From Chloroflexota bacterium (GTDB taxonomy: Bacteria; Chloroflexota; Anaerolineae; UBA3071): 6,286 nt of DNA. The position numbers and the translations under genes were made by a program. The stretch spans positions 1-6,286 of the forward strand of contig JACNHM010000290.1 in NCBI GenBank assembly GCA_014383605.1. The letters run 5' to 3'. Below the pieces are notes generated by a model, which searched no databases, was not told where the DNA came from, and was given only the letters and a program-made list of their open reading frames with translations. Positions 1-6,080 of the stretch are shown here, one piece after another; the first letter of the stretch is position 1; each line of letters begins with the position of its first letter.

Positions 1-1
1 C

Positions 2-106
2 TTCGCCCTGGCGCGGCTCATGCCTTCTGGCGCCCGCCTCTGGCTCCAGGGCTGGCTGGAAGCTACAGCTCATGGCGCCTTCACCGTTCACGAGCTGCCA
101 TTTTGA
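2..106 (+). CDS. C-terminal end of a truncated upstream gene, function unknown
   Basis: An open frame runs from the window edge to a TGA at 104-106 and encodes 34 residues ending in VHELPF. It stops 13 bases before the next ATG, on the same strand, so it probably belongs to the same transcription unit as the DUF1841-like gene. The composition (ALARLMPSGARLWLQGW, mixed hydrophobic and basic) is that of an ordinary soluble protein, but there is no motif to identify it. The frame choice rests on the close spacing and on the fact that the other two plus frames read into the next gene's start region without a sensible end. It could still be spurious, because so little is visible. Confidence 0.5.
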   Translation, partial: FALARLMPSGARLWLQGWLEATAHGAFTVHELPF

Positions 107-119
107 GAAGGAAGGAGCA

Positions 120-605
120 ATGAACAAGACCCCAGAATCTGATCCCTATCAGGAACTGAAAGCCCTCTCGCGACAGCGCATGCGCCTGATCTGGGAAATG
201 GCCCAGTTGGGTGGGCCTCTTGAGGACGAGGATGCCCGCCTGGTCAAAGCTATGCGCGAGCACCGGGAATACGTTGACCTGTGGTCACGCCTGGATGATC
301 TACCCGACGAGGAGATCGAACGGGACGGCGTGAACCCCATCATGCACGTTACCATTCACCAGACCATCGAAAACCAGATCGCTGGCGGAGAGCCCCAAGC
401 AGTGCGCCAGGTCGTCGAGGCCCTGATGCAGCAGGGGCTGTCGCGGCACGAGGCCATCCACCGCGTGGGCAGCGTGCTGGCCGAAGAGATTTGGCACATT
501 CTCAAAGACAAGCGTCCCTTCGACGAGCCTGGCTACGTCCGCAAGCTCCGGCGGTTGGTGAAGAAACCGAGGAAGAGCCGCCGCGGGAGGAGATCGAAGC
601 GTTGA
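120..605 (+). CDS. DUF1841-like helical protein with an HExxH motif
   Basis: This 161-residue protein has no signal peptide or membrane segment and is probably cytoplasmic. Residues 72-143 resemble the DUF1841 family: an NPIMHVTIH segment (72-80), a helix around EPQAVRQVVEALMQQG, then SRHEAIHRVGSVLAEEIW (108-125) and a KRPFDEPGYV segment. Seen directly are H76 and H80 (HxxxH) and an HExxH motif at H110-E111-A-I-H114, so a metal site is possible, but that is inference. Residues 140-161 form a strongly basic tail rich in Lys and Arg. The ATG at 120 is preferred over the upstream ATG at 72 because the purine-rich run GAGAAGGAAGGAG (105-117) sits just before it, and starting at 72 would overlap the previous gene. 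The stop overlaps the start of the SWIM gene, so the two are probably coupled. The biochemical function is unknown. The family call is from memory of the motif pattern. Confidence 0.75.
   Translation: MNKTPESDPYQELKALSRQRMRLIWEMAQLGGPLEDEDARLVKAMREHREYVDLWSRLDDLPDEEIERDGVNPIMHVTIHQTIENQIAGGEPQAVRQVVEALMQQGLSRHEAIHRVGSVLAEEIWHILKDKRPFDEPGYVRKLRRLVKKPRKSRRGRRSKR
585..592 (+). promoter_or_regulatory. Ribosome binding site GGGAGGAG for the SWIM gene, inside the upstream coding region
   Basis: GGGAGGAG lies 9 bases before a TTG at 602. It is the best Shine-Dalgarno match near the start of the SWIM gene and decides its start: the in-frame ATG at 491 would give a 115-base overlap with the DUF1841-like gene. 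The same bases encode part of the basic tail of the upstream protein. Confidence 0.7.
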
Positions 606-2347
606 ACCAATCAGAAGCGCGGCCGAAGGCCGAGTTCACCCTTACCGAGGACGACATCCGCCGCCTGGCCACGGCGCAATCCTTCCAGCGCGGCGAGGGA
701 TACCACCGTTCGGGCGCTGTCCTGGAAGCGGAACGGCGCGGCCACACCCTCGTCGCCCGCATCGAAGGCAGCCAGTACGAGCCTTACCGGGTCACCGTGA
801 CTCTGGGGCCGGCGGGCATTGAAGAGCTCTACTGCACGTGCCCCTACGACTGGGGCGGCATCTGCAAACACATTGTCGCCACGTTGCTCGCCTGGGTGCG
901 GGAGCCGGACAGTTTCGACGTCCTGCCGCCGGTGGACGAGACGCTGGCCCAGCGCAGCAAGGACGAGTTGATCGCTCTGATCCAGGAGATGGTCACCCGC
1001 GAGCCGGAGCTGGCCCGGCTGCTGGAACTGCCCCTGGGGCCGGAAGGTTCGGTCCCCTTCGACCTGTCTGCCTTCCGCAAGCAGGCCGTTTACGCCCTTT
1101 CGCGGGAGGACGCCGAATGGGCCGGCCGCGAGCTGGAACGGCTGCGGGAGACGGCCGACCGCTACCTGGAAGCGGACAACCCCACCGCTGCCGGTGCCCT
1201 CTACCATCTCATCCTCGCTGAGACGCTCCAGCGCTTCGAGGACTGGTGGATGGGAGGGGACCGAGACGGTGACATAACGGGTGTCCTTGGAGATTGTGCC
1301 GAAGGATTGGATCGCTGTTTGGATCAGGTCAGCGATTCCCAAACCCGGCACCCCTGGCTGGAAGCCTTACTGAATGCGGAGTTGCAGGACATCCGGCTGG
1401 GGGGCATGGACTTCGCCTGGCCGGCCGGCGAGGTGGTGCTGCGCCAGGCCACGGACGAGGAATGGGCCTGGATCGAAGCCCGCGTGCGCCGGGAGATACA
1501 AGGAGCCAGCGATTGGACACGCGGGGCGCTGGTGGGCTTTCTGACCAAGCGGATGGAGATGAGCGGACAGGAAGCCGACGCCGCAGCCTTCGTTCTGGAA
1601 CACGGCACGCCCCAACAGCAGGCCTTCCTGCTGATCCAACTGGGCCGGACAGAGGAAGCTATGGACATCGCCCGGCAGCACTTCGCCAACCTGCCCGGCT
1701 TGGTCAAACGCTTCGCCGACGCGCTGGTGGAAGCAGGGCATGGAGAGGCGGCCGCCGCCTACATGGCCGAACAGGTACGCCACGAGCGTTATGCCTACTA
1801 CTATCGCCCCTGGCTGGCCCACTATTTCGAAGAACATGGCGACCAGCAGGCCGCGCTGGAGTTGTGGCAGCGCCAGTTCGAGGAGCAGCCCTGGTTCGAG
1901 ACCTACCAAGAGTTGCGTCGAGTGGCTGGCGACATGGGCATCTGGGAGACGCTGCGTCCGGCCCTGCTGAAGAAGCTCGATCCGCAACGCCAGGCCTCGT
2001 TGTTGCTGCAGATCGCCCTGGACGAGGGAGACGTGGCTTGGGCGCTGGAGATCGCTTCCCGTCCGGGAGCGCGGCTCAATGCCGACGAGTTGATCCGCGT
2101 TGCCCAGGCTGCCGAGGCCGAACACCCCCGCGCCGCGCTGAAGATTTACCGTGAGCGAGCCGAACGAGCTATTGCCGCCCGGGGCCGGGGCAACTATCAG
2201 GCGGCGGCTGGCCACCTGCTGCGGGTACGTGACCTGCATCGGCGGCTGGGCGAGGCCGCTACCTGGGAGGCGTACATCGCCCACCTGCGAGAGGAGCAGC
2301 GGCGGCTGCGTGCTCTGCAGGACGAACTGAGCAGAGCTGGACTGTGA
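602..2347 (+). CDS. SWIM zinc-finger protein with a long helical repeat region
   Basis: With the TTG start at 602 the protein has 581 residues. Residues 13-75 form the region usually found before a SWIM finger (FTLTEDDIRRLA, then a beta-rich stretch ending ...GIEELYCTC). The finger itself is C78-x-C80-x7-C88-x-H90 (CTCPYDWGGICKH), matching the CxCxnCxH SWIM zinc ligand pattern with all four ligands present. Residues 91-581 are predominantly helical, Ala/Leu/Glu/Arg-rich and TPR-like, for example the AALELWQRQFEEQPWFETY and HPRAALKIYRERAERAI segments. SWIM fingers are known to mediate protein or nucleic-acid binding, and the helical part probably forms a protein-interaction scaffold; no catalytic domain is seen. 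An in-frame extension back to an ATG at 491 exists but was not chosen, because of the Shine-Dalgarno site at 585-592 and the TTGA overlap (602-605) with the upstream stop. The helical repeats are judged by eye. Confidence 0.88.
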   Translation: MNQSEARPKAEFTLTEDDIRRLATAQSFQRGEGYHRSGAVLEAERRGHTLVARIEGSQYEPYRVTVTLGPAGIEELYCTCPYDWGGICKHIVATLLAWVREPDSFDVLPPVDETLAQRSKDELIALIQEMVTREPELARLLELPLGPEGSVPFDLSAFRKQAVYALSREDAEWAGRELERLRETADRYLEADNPTAAGALYHLILAETLQRFEDWWMGGDRDGDITGVLGDCAEGLDRCLDQVSDSQTRHPWLEALLNAELQDIRLGGMDFAWPAGEVVLRQATDEEWAWIEARVRREIQGASDWTRGALVGFLTKRMEMSGQEADAAAFVLEHGTPQQQAFLLIQLGRTEEAMDIARQHFANLPGLVKRFADALVEAGHGEAAAAYMAEQVRHERYAYYYRPWLAHYFEEHGDQQAALELWQRQFEEQPWFETYQELRRVAGDMGIWETLRPALLKKLDPQRQASLLLQIALDEGDVAWALEIASRPGARLNADELIRVAQAAEAEHPRAALKIYRERAERAIAARGRGNYQAAAGHLLRVRDLHRRLGEAATWEAYIAHLREEQRRLRALQDELSRAGL

Positions 2348-2439
2348 GCGGCGTTAATGACTGGGAACCAAAGGGGCAGCACAGTCGTCGTAAGGACAAG
2401 GACTACAAACGTGTCCGAATCTGACTGGGAGGACAGGCG

Positions 2440-3714
2440 ATGATGAACAAGCTCACATGGATGGTTCTGGCCGTGTTGTTGCTGCTGGCCGCGGGATGTC
2501 AGGGCGTGCCCACATGGGCGCCGCCGACAGCCTCCCCGCCGCCGACCGTTGACGTGAACGCGACCGTGGATGCGGCAGTGAAGACCACGCTCACGGCCGC
2601 GGCGCAGACAGTTGCCGCGCCAACACCGCAAGCCACGTCCACGCCCACCCGCGCCGCACCCCCGCCCACCCACACACCGACGCCTACACCGGAGCCGCCG
2701 ACAGCGACACCAACATCCAGGCTGCCGACGCCTACCCCCACACGCAGACCGCCGACGCTCACCCCCACCGCCGAGCCCGAACCCATCCGCATCCAGTTTG
2801 CGCCGGGGACTACGTCGGCCACCGTGACCGGCCGCCTGGGGCAACACGGCTCCGTGCTCTACGTGCTGCGGGCCTCCGCAGGCCAGATGATGGAGGTCGT
2901 CGTCAGCGCGCCGGGCGATGGCGTGGGCCTGTCCATTTGGGGAGAGGATGGAATCCCCCTGAAGCGGTACGTGGACGAGACGCCGGAATGGCGTGGCCAG
3001 TTGCCCGCCACGCAGGACTATTTCATTCACCTCATCTCCATCCAGGAGACGAGCTACGCGATGACGGTGACCATCGAGCCCCTGCCGGCGGAGCCGACGC
3101 GCATCCAATTTGCACCGGGGGCCACGTCGGCCACGCTGACGGGCCGGGTTGCTCAAGGAGACATTGACCGCTACGTGTTGCGTGCGGTGGCCGAGCAGAC
3201 CATGGAGGTGGTCATCACCGCCCCCGGCCCCGATGTGGTGTTGGATCTGTGGGGGGCAGACGGGACGATGTTGCAGCACCACACCGCCGGACAAAGGCAG
3301 TGGGCCGGTCGCTTGCCCGCCACGCAAGATTACTTCATCAACGTTGTCTCGGTGGGGCAAGCGACGAGCTACACACTAATGGTGAGGATCGAACCGCTGG
3401 CCACGACGCCCACGCGCATCCAGTTCGAGCCCGGCAAGACATGGGCCACGGTGAGCGGGAATCTGGCCGCGAACGGCTCCAAACTCTACGTGCTGCGTGC
3501 CCTGGGCGGGCAGACGATGGACGTGGGGGTGATGTCGCCCGGCAACAACGTCGGCCTGTCCATCTGGGGGGCAGACGGGGAGTTCCTGAAGTGGCACGGC
3601 GACGGGATACCCGGCTGGCGCGGCCAGTTGCCAGCGACGCAGGACTACTACCTGGAGGTCATCACCGTCGAAGCTTCAAGTTACGCGCTGACGGTGGAGA
3701 TACCACCGCTGTAG
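2440..3714 (+). CDS. Secreted lipoprotein with Pro/Thr-rich stalk and three tandem beta domains
   Basis: The 424-residue product starts with a lipoprotein signal: a Lys at position 4, the hydrophobic run WMVLAVLLLLAA, and a lipobox-like LAAGC with the lipidated Cys at 20. Residues 37-60 (VDVNATVDAAVKTTLTAAAQ...) are followed by a low-complexity linker at 61-113, in which 36 of 53 residues are Pro or Thr. Three homologous domains follow at about 116-214, 221-319 and 326-423. Each runs from RIQFxPG through YVLRA, a WG[AE]DG turn and LPATQDY to a final SY-T-V-I strand. This resembles PPC-type or lysozyme-inhibitor-type beta-sandwich domains found in secreted Chloroflexota proteins, which is a family-level resemblance only. 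The stalk probably holds the domains away from the membrane for ligand or polymer binding; no catalytic residues are evident. ATG codons at 2440 and 2443 both fit the GGGAGGA site at 2427-2433. Confidence 0.87.
   Translation: MMNKLTWMVLAVLLLLAAGCQGVPTWAPPTASPPPTVDVNATVDAAVKTTLTAAAQTVAAPTPQATSTPTRAAPPPTHTPTPTPEPPTATPTSRLPTPTPTRRPPTLTPTAEPEPIRIQFAPGTTSATVTGRLGQHGSVLYVLRASAGQMMEVVVSAPGDGVGLSIWGEDGIPLKRYVDETPEWRGQLPATQDYFIHLISIQETSYAMTVTIEPLPAEPTRIQFAPGATSATLTGRVAQGDIDRYVLRAVAEQTMEVVITAPGPDVVLDLWGADGTMLQHHTAGQRQWAGRLPATQDYFINVVSVGQATSYTLMVRIEPLATTPTRIQFEPGKTWATVSGNLAANGSKLYVLRALGGQTMDVGVMSPGNNVGLSIWGADGEFLKWHGDGIPGWRGQLPATQDYYLEVITVEASSYALTVEIPPL
2620..2778 (+). repeat. Low-complexity Pro/Thr-coding tract (stalk of the lipoprotein)
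   Basis: This segment codes for residues 61-113 of the lipoprotein and consists largely of short imperfect units such as PTPTP, PPTATPT and PPTLTPT, giving a C-rich plus strand. It is expected to be extended and unstructured, and possibly O-glycosylated at Thr, which is inference. Such tracts tend to vary in length between strains and to cause assembly errors. Confidence 0.8.
2785..3708 (+). repeat. Three tandem copies of a ~105-codon domain unit
   Basis: The copies lie at about 2785-3081, 3100-3396 and 3415-3708, a period of about 315 bases. Conserved blocks appear in each: CGCATCCA(G/A)TT at the start, the YVLRA codons, the WG-DG turn, and TTGCC(C/A)GC(C/G)ACGCA(G/A)GA near the end. Copies 1 and 3 share features that copy 2 lacks (GS-LYVLRA, VGLSIWG and WRGQLPATQDY, against DIDRYVLRA, VVLDLWG and WAGRLPATQDY). 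The relationship therefore looks like A-B-A'. The duplication is recognisable at both protein and DNA level but the copies have diverged. Confidence 0.85.
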
Positions 3715-3754
3715 CGCCACACAGATTGTTGGGGTGAAACCATTCCGCTCTTGA

Positions 3755-3771
3755 ATACGGCCAGGCCGTAT
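3755..3771. repeat. 17-bp palindrome upstream of the LysM gene, possible operator or hairpin
   Basis: ATACGGCCAGGCCGTAT is a perfect inverted repeat of 8 bp around a central A. A further GCTC (3747-3750) and GAGC (3773-3776) flank it as a second, slightly asymmetric inverted pair. It lies in the 92-base gap between the lipoprotein stop and the LysM start, 35 bases before the ATG. No T-run follows, so an intrinsic terminator is unlikely. A regulator binding site or an mRNA hairpin in the leader is possible. A weak TTGAAT (3751-3756) overlaps its left edge, but no convincing -10 box lies at the proper distance, so no promoter is called. Confidence 0.5.
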
Positions 3772-3806
3772 CGAGCAATAACACAACCAAGGAGAAGGAA
3801 AAAAGC

Positions 3807-4547
3807 ATGAAGAAGCAGGGTTTGTTGATCGCGGTGATGATCACGCTGCTGGCGGCCAATGTCGTCAGCGCCGCAGCACCGGATTCAGACGGACAGGAAT
3901 ACATCGTGCAGGCTGGCGACTGGCTCAGCAAGATCGCCGGCAGGTTCTACGGCGACATCTTCGCCTACCCCAGCATCGTCGAGGCCACCAATGCCAAGGC
4001 GGCCGAGGATGACAGCTTCGACGTCATAGACAATCCCGACGTGATCGAGATTGGCCAGAAGCTGTGGATACCGGCCCAGGTCTCAGGAGCGAGCGGTTTC
4101 AGCTTGATACACCTGCGCAACGGCACCTATCAGGGCATCTACGAGGAGCCGGTGCAACTGGCCGACGGCAAGTACGAGGGCGAACCGTTCGTGGAAGGCG
4201 GGGCTTCCCGGCCCACGGTCACCTTCGTCAGCCATGCCTTCGGTGACCTGAATGGCGACGGCAGCACCGATGCCGCGGTGGCCCTGGTGGAGAACTCCGG
4301 CGGCAGCGGCGTCTTCTGGTACCTGGCGGCCATGATCAGTCAAGACGGGACACCGGTCAACGCCGCCACCCACTTCCTGGGCGACCGCTGGCAGGTGCAG
4401 TCCATGGCCATTACGGATGGTGAGATCGTGCTCAACGCGGTCACCCACGGCCCGGACGATCCCATGTGCTGCCCCTCCGTGGAGAAGTCCTTGACCTTTG
4501 TTTTCCAGGATGGGCAGTGGGTAGAGACGACGCCGGCCGAGGATTAG
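3807..4547 (+). CDS. Secreted LysM-domain protein with a C-terminal calcium-loop-like domain
   Basis: The 246-residue product has a classical signal peptide (KK at residues 2-3, hydrophobic core LLIAVMITLLAANVV, likely cleavage after VSA at about residue 22). Residues 30-90 are a LysM domain: YIVQAGDWLSKIAGRFYGD, then a helix ending NA, and finally IEIGQKLWIPA. LysM domains are known to bind peptidoglycan or other N-acetylglucosamine polymers. Residues 98-242 form a second domain containing D147-x-N149-x-D151-G-x-x-D155 (GDLNGDGSTDAAV), which resembles the calcium loop of dockerin or FG-GAP repeats, and a HGPDDPMCCPS segment with adjacent Cys221 and Cys222. The role of this second domain is not known to me. 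The start is supported by AAGGAGAAGGA (3789-3799). It directly follows the exported lipoprotein gene, suggesting a shared envelope role. Confidence 0.87.
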   Translation: MKKQGLLIAVMITLLAANVVSAAAPDSDGQEYIVQAGDWLSKIAGRFYGDIFAYPSIVEATNAKAAEDDSFDVIDNPDVIEIGQKLWIPAQVSGASGFSLIHLRNGTYQGIYEEPVQLADGKYEGEPFVEGGASRPTVTFVSHAFGDLNGDGSTDAAVALVENSGGSGVFWYLAAMISQDGTPVNAATHFLGDRWQVQSMAITDGEIVLNAVTHGPDDPMCCPSVEKSLTFVFQDGQWVETTPAED

Positions 4548-4569
4548 CTTCGCCTGTCCGCCGAATCAC

Positions 4570-4606
4570 AAGCGCCTCGCCCCCGGTTGTGGAGGGCGAG
4601 GCGCTT
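4570..4606 (+). terminator. Strong GC-rich hairpin, probable terminator of the LysM gene
   Basis: AAGCGCCTCGCCC (4570-4582) and GGGCGAGGCGCTT (4594-4606) are perfectly complementary, giving a 13-bp stem with an 11-base loop. It begins 23 bases after the LysM stop. The plus-strand trailing sequence CTTCTTGTCT is moderately T-rich, fitting a rho-independent terminator with an imperfect U-tract. On the minus strand it lies about 46 bases past the nucleotidyltransferase stop, but no T-run follows there, so any bidirectional action would be weaker. Confidence 0.8.
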
Positions 4607-4651
4607 CTTGTCTGGCTACGTGGCTCCGGCCCAAACCTGACGGAGGGGAGG

Positions 4652-5293
4652 TCATTGTTCTTGCGGACCTCTCGGCCCGCCTGCATGGGCTTTCTCCCAC
4701 AGTTCCCGATATGCTGCCTGCACCGAGGCGTCCAACCGATCTGCCAAAGCCAAAGGGAGTTCCAGGCGGATGATCAGGTCTTGCACGTCGGCCAGGTCTC
4801 GCAGCCGGTGGGGGGCGCTTATTCCCGACGCCAGTTTCAACTCCATCAGCTTCGCCAACGCCACCACGCGGATACCTTCAATCTCCACCGTCACCCCTGG
4901 AGCCGTCGGGTCGGGGAAAGCCACCGGCTTGGGTAACCCGTCGCCCGGATACTCACCAGCGGTCACGATTTCGATACGCACGCCTGTCTCGGTGTCGCGG
5001 AACGTCTTCTCGGCTCCGCTGAAGGCCGGCCAGTATCCCCGCCCTACCAGCCGCTGGCGGAAACGCTCCAGTCCCGATGGCGTCAGCAGCAAGCCAATGT
5101 CCTCCGTCAGTCGCGGATAGCCGTGTTCGCCAAGGGCAAGTCCTCCCAACAACGCGTAGGGGATGCCCTCCGCCTCCAACCGTTGCGTCAGGCGACGCAA
5201 TGCGCTGTGCAATGGCCCCTCACCAGCGAAGTAGGCACTCGCCTCGCGGAGCATCCGCTCTCCTCCCCGTTGGAGTATCTGCTCGTAGATCAC
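4652..5293 (-). CDS. Nucleotidyltransferase-fold protein (AbiEii/MNT-like), atypical active site
   Basis: This 213-residue protein has a nucleotidyltransferase-type core. The segment YALLGGLALGEHGYPRLTED (46-65) gives the GG motif at 50-51 and D65, followed by IGLLLT; a later strand has VRIEIV with E108. Towards the C terminus come KLMELKLASG (K153) and HRLRDLADVQDL (162-173), typical of AbiEii/AbiGii-related and minimal nucleotidyltransferase proteins. The motif normally reads DxD, but here it reads D65-I-G67, so metal-dependent transfer may be impaired. The GTG start at 5293 overlaps the PIN stop as GTGA (5293-5290), and AGGAG sits 8 bases upstream inside the PIN gene, indicating translational coupling. 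It might be a partner or modifier of the PIN protein, an antitoxin or toxin of its own kind, or a domesticated inactive homologue. The fold call is fairly firm and the role is not. Confidence 0.8.
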   Translation of the reverse strand: MIYEQILQRGGERMLREASAYFAGEGPLHSALRRLTQRLEAEGIPYALLGGLALGEHGYPRLTEDIGLLLTPSGLERFRQRLVGRGYWPAFSGAEKTFRDTETGVRIEIVTAGEYPGDGLPKPVAFPDPTAPGVTVEIEGIRVVALAKLMELKLASGISAPHRLRDLADVQDLIIRLELPLALADRLDASVQAAYRELWEKAHAGGPRGPQEQ

Positions 5294-5880
5294 TCCTTCT
5301 TCTCCTGCCGTGCATGCCTCCGACAGAGCGACTGCATTTGAAGCACCGTTGAGTTGCAGGTGTATATCTCGAGCCCTTCCACCAGGGCAAAGTCCGCATC
5401 AGTGGTGATGATGACGCCGACGCCCATCTCAAAAGTAGCTGCAGTGTGCAGCGCGTCCCTGGGAAGCAAGCCATACTGCCTCATCACCCCCAGGGCTCGC
5501 AGCGATTGGTTGGCGGCAAGCTCTACCAGCAAGAGGTTGGGTATCTCCAGGATCTGCAACGTCGCTTCCTCAAGCCGGGACGAGTACTCCATAACCTTGG
5601 CCGGATTCTCCTTCAGGAAGGAAAGCCATCCCTTCTCGCCGTGTTCTTGCACGGCCTGAACCCGCAGCAGAACGAACCAGATTTCATCGAGGCCCAAGTT
5701 GGACAACACCAGGACTGACTCTGCATCCTCCAACCGCTTGGCAAAATCCGCGCACTCAACGTGGTAGGTGGATTCTGCCACCAACACGTTGAGCAAGAAG
5801 GATGGATCCAGATAAGCGATCTCTGGTGGGTCGTCCTGGAAGCTAAAGATAGTCGGCCGTCTCTTCGAAGCCTCTGGCAT
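5290..5880 (-). CDS. PIN-domain protein, probable VapC-like ribonuclease toxin
   Basis: The 196-residue protein carries the PIN pattern of acidic residues: D25 in IAYLDPSFLLN, E66 in LGLDEIWF, D142 in LLPRDALHTAATFE, and D161/D163 in IITTDADF. PIN domains are known metal-dependent RNases, and many are toxins of type II toxin-antitoxin systems. It is longer than typical VapC proteins (about 130-140 residues): about 20 residues are added at the N terminus, and the central helical region (70-115) is extended. The ATG at 5880 is chosen because GAGGAG (5893-5888) lies 7 bases before it; a TTG at 5883 is possible but poorly spaced. It overlaps the upstream 77-codon gene by 38 bases and the downstream nucleotidyltransferase gene by 4. 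The target RNA cannot be told from the sequence. Confidence 0.87.
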   Translation of the reverse strand: MPEASKRRPTIFSFQDDPPEIAYLDPSFLLNVLVAESTYHVECADFAKRLEDAESVLVLSNLGLDEIWFVLLRVQAVQEHGEKGWLSFLKENPAKVMEYSSRLEEATLQILEIPNLLLVELAANQSLRALGVMRQYGLLPRDALHTAATFEMGVGVIITTDADFALVEGLEIYTCNSTVLQMQSLCRRHARQEKKE

Positions 5881-6076
5881 CAAGCATCTCCTCGATATCC
5901 ACCGGCCTGCTCACGGTGAACATACCCGCCAATCTATCCCAAGGACTTCCTTTGGTTTCGTAGACGATTCCAAAGCGGATGATCTTCACCTTCTCGCTGA
6001 TCTCTTTGATCCGTTGTGAAAGGGGAAACCCCTCTACTCCTACAAATTGGTTGACCTGTCTTACGGTTTGTTGCAT
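5843..6076 (-). CDS. Small unknown protein, candidate antitoxin partner of the PIN protein
   Basis: The 77-residue product does not match a family I recognise. Its first half is mixed charged and hydrophobic (RIKEISEKVKIIRFGIVYE). The second half, SPWDRLAGMF followed by RPVDIEEMLDARGFEE, is acidic and resembles the short extended or helical tails by which VapB-type antitoxins wrap their PIN partners; this is analogy, not homology. The ATG at 6076 is 4 bases after the TGA of the preceding gene, and the purine-rich run GAGGTGA (6087-6081) can serve as ribosome binding site. Its 3' end overlaps the PIN start and contains the PIN ribosome binding site. This overlap, together with the arrangement of the neighbouring genes, is the main reason to believe it is a real gene. 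Confidence 0.68.
   Translation of the reverse strand: MQQTVRQVNQFVGVEGFPLSQRIKEISEKVKIIRFGIVYETKGSPWDRLAGMFTVSRPVDIEEMLDARGFEETADYL
5888..5893 (-). promoter_or_regulatory. Ribosome binding site GAGGAG of the PIN gene
   Basis: On the minus strand GAGGAG is 7 bases before the ATG at 5880. It lies inside the upstream 77-codon gene, in the codons for EEM of the DIEEML segment. It selects ATG 5880 over TTG 5883 and supports coupled translation of the two genes. Confidence 0.7.
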
Positions 6077-6080
6077 CTCT

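Noticed and set aside
72..119. Earlier ATG at 72 for the DUF1841-like gene
   Set aside because: It lies inside the preceding open frame and lacks a convincing ribosome binding site, whereas ATG 120 has a purine-rich site at 105-117.
491..601. N-terminal extension of the SWIM protein to an ATG at 491
   Set aside because: It would overlap the DUF1841-like gene by 115 bases, has no ribosome binding site as good as GGGAGGAG at 585-592, and its residues are low-complexity Arg/Glu-rich, as expected for an alternative-frame reading of a coding region.
1294..2284. Long overlapping open frames on both strands within the SWIM gene (1294-2154 plus, 1367-2284 minus)
   Set aside because: High GC suppresses stop codons in the alternative frames. 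The products are Arg/Gly/Pro-rich or have no recognisable features, while the SWIM frame is coherent throughout.
2348..2439. Promoter or terminator in the gap between the SWIM and lipoprotein genes
   Set aside because: No convincing -35/-10 pair and no hairpin with a T-run was seen. Only a short AAGGAC direct repeat and the ribosome binding site GGGAGGA stand out.
2197..3360. Long antisense open frame (387 codons) across the lipoprotein
   Set aside because: It is a mirror of the repeated GC-rich sense gene, with Arg/Gly/Cys-rich nonsense composition and no domain. The sense frame has a signal peptide, lipobox and conserved domains.
2785..3708. CRISPR-like or mobile-element repeat array
   Set aside because: The repeats are about 315 bases long, in frame, and encode a conserved protein domain, so they are internal domain duplications.
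3751..3782. Sigma-70 promoter with TTGAAT as -35 and AATAAC as -10 before the LysM gene
   Set aside because: The spacer would be about 20 bases and both boxes match only 4 of 6 positions, which is too weak to call.
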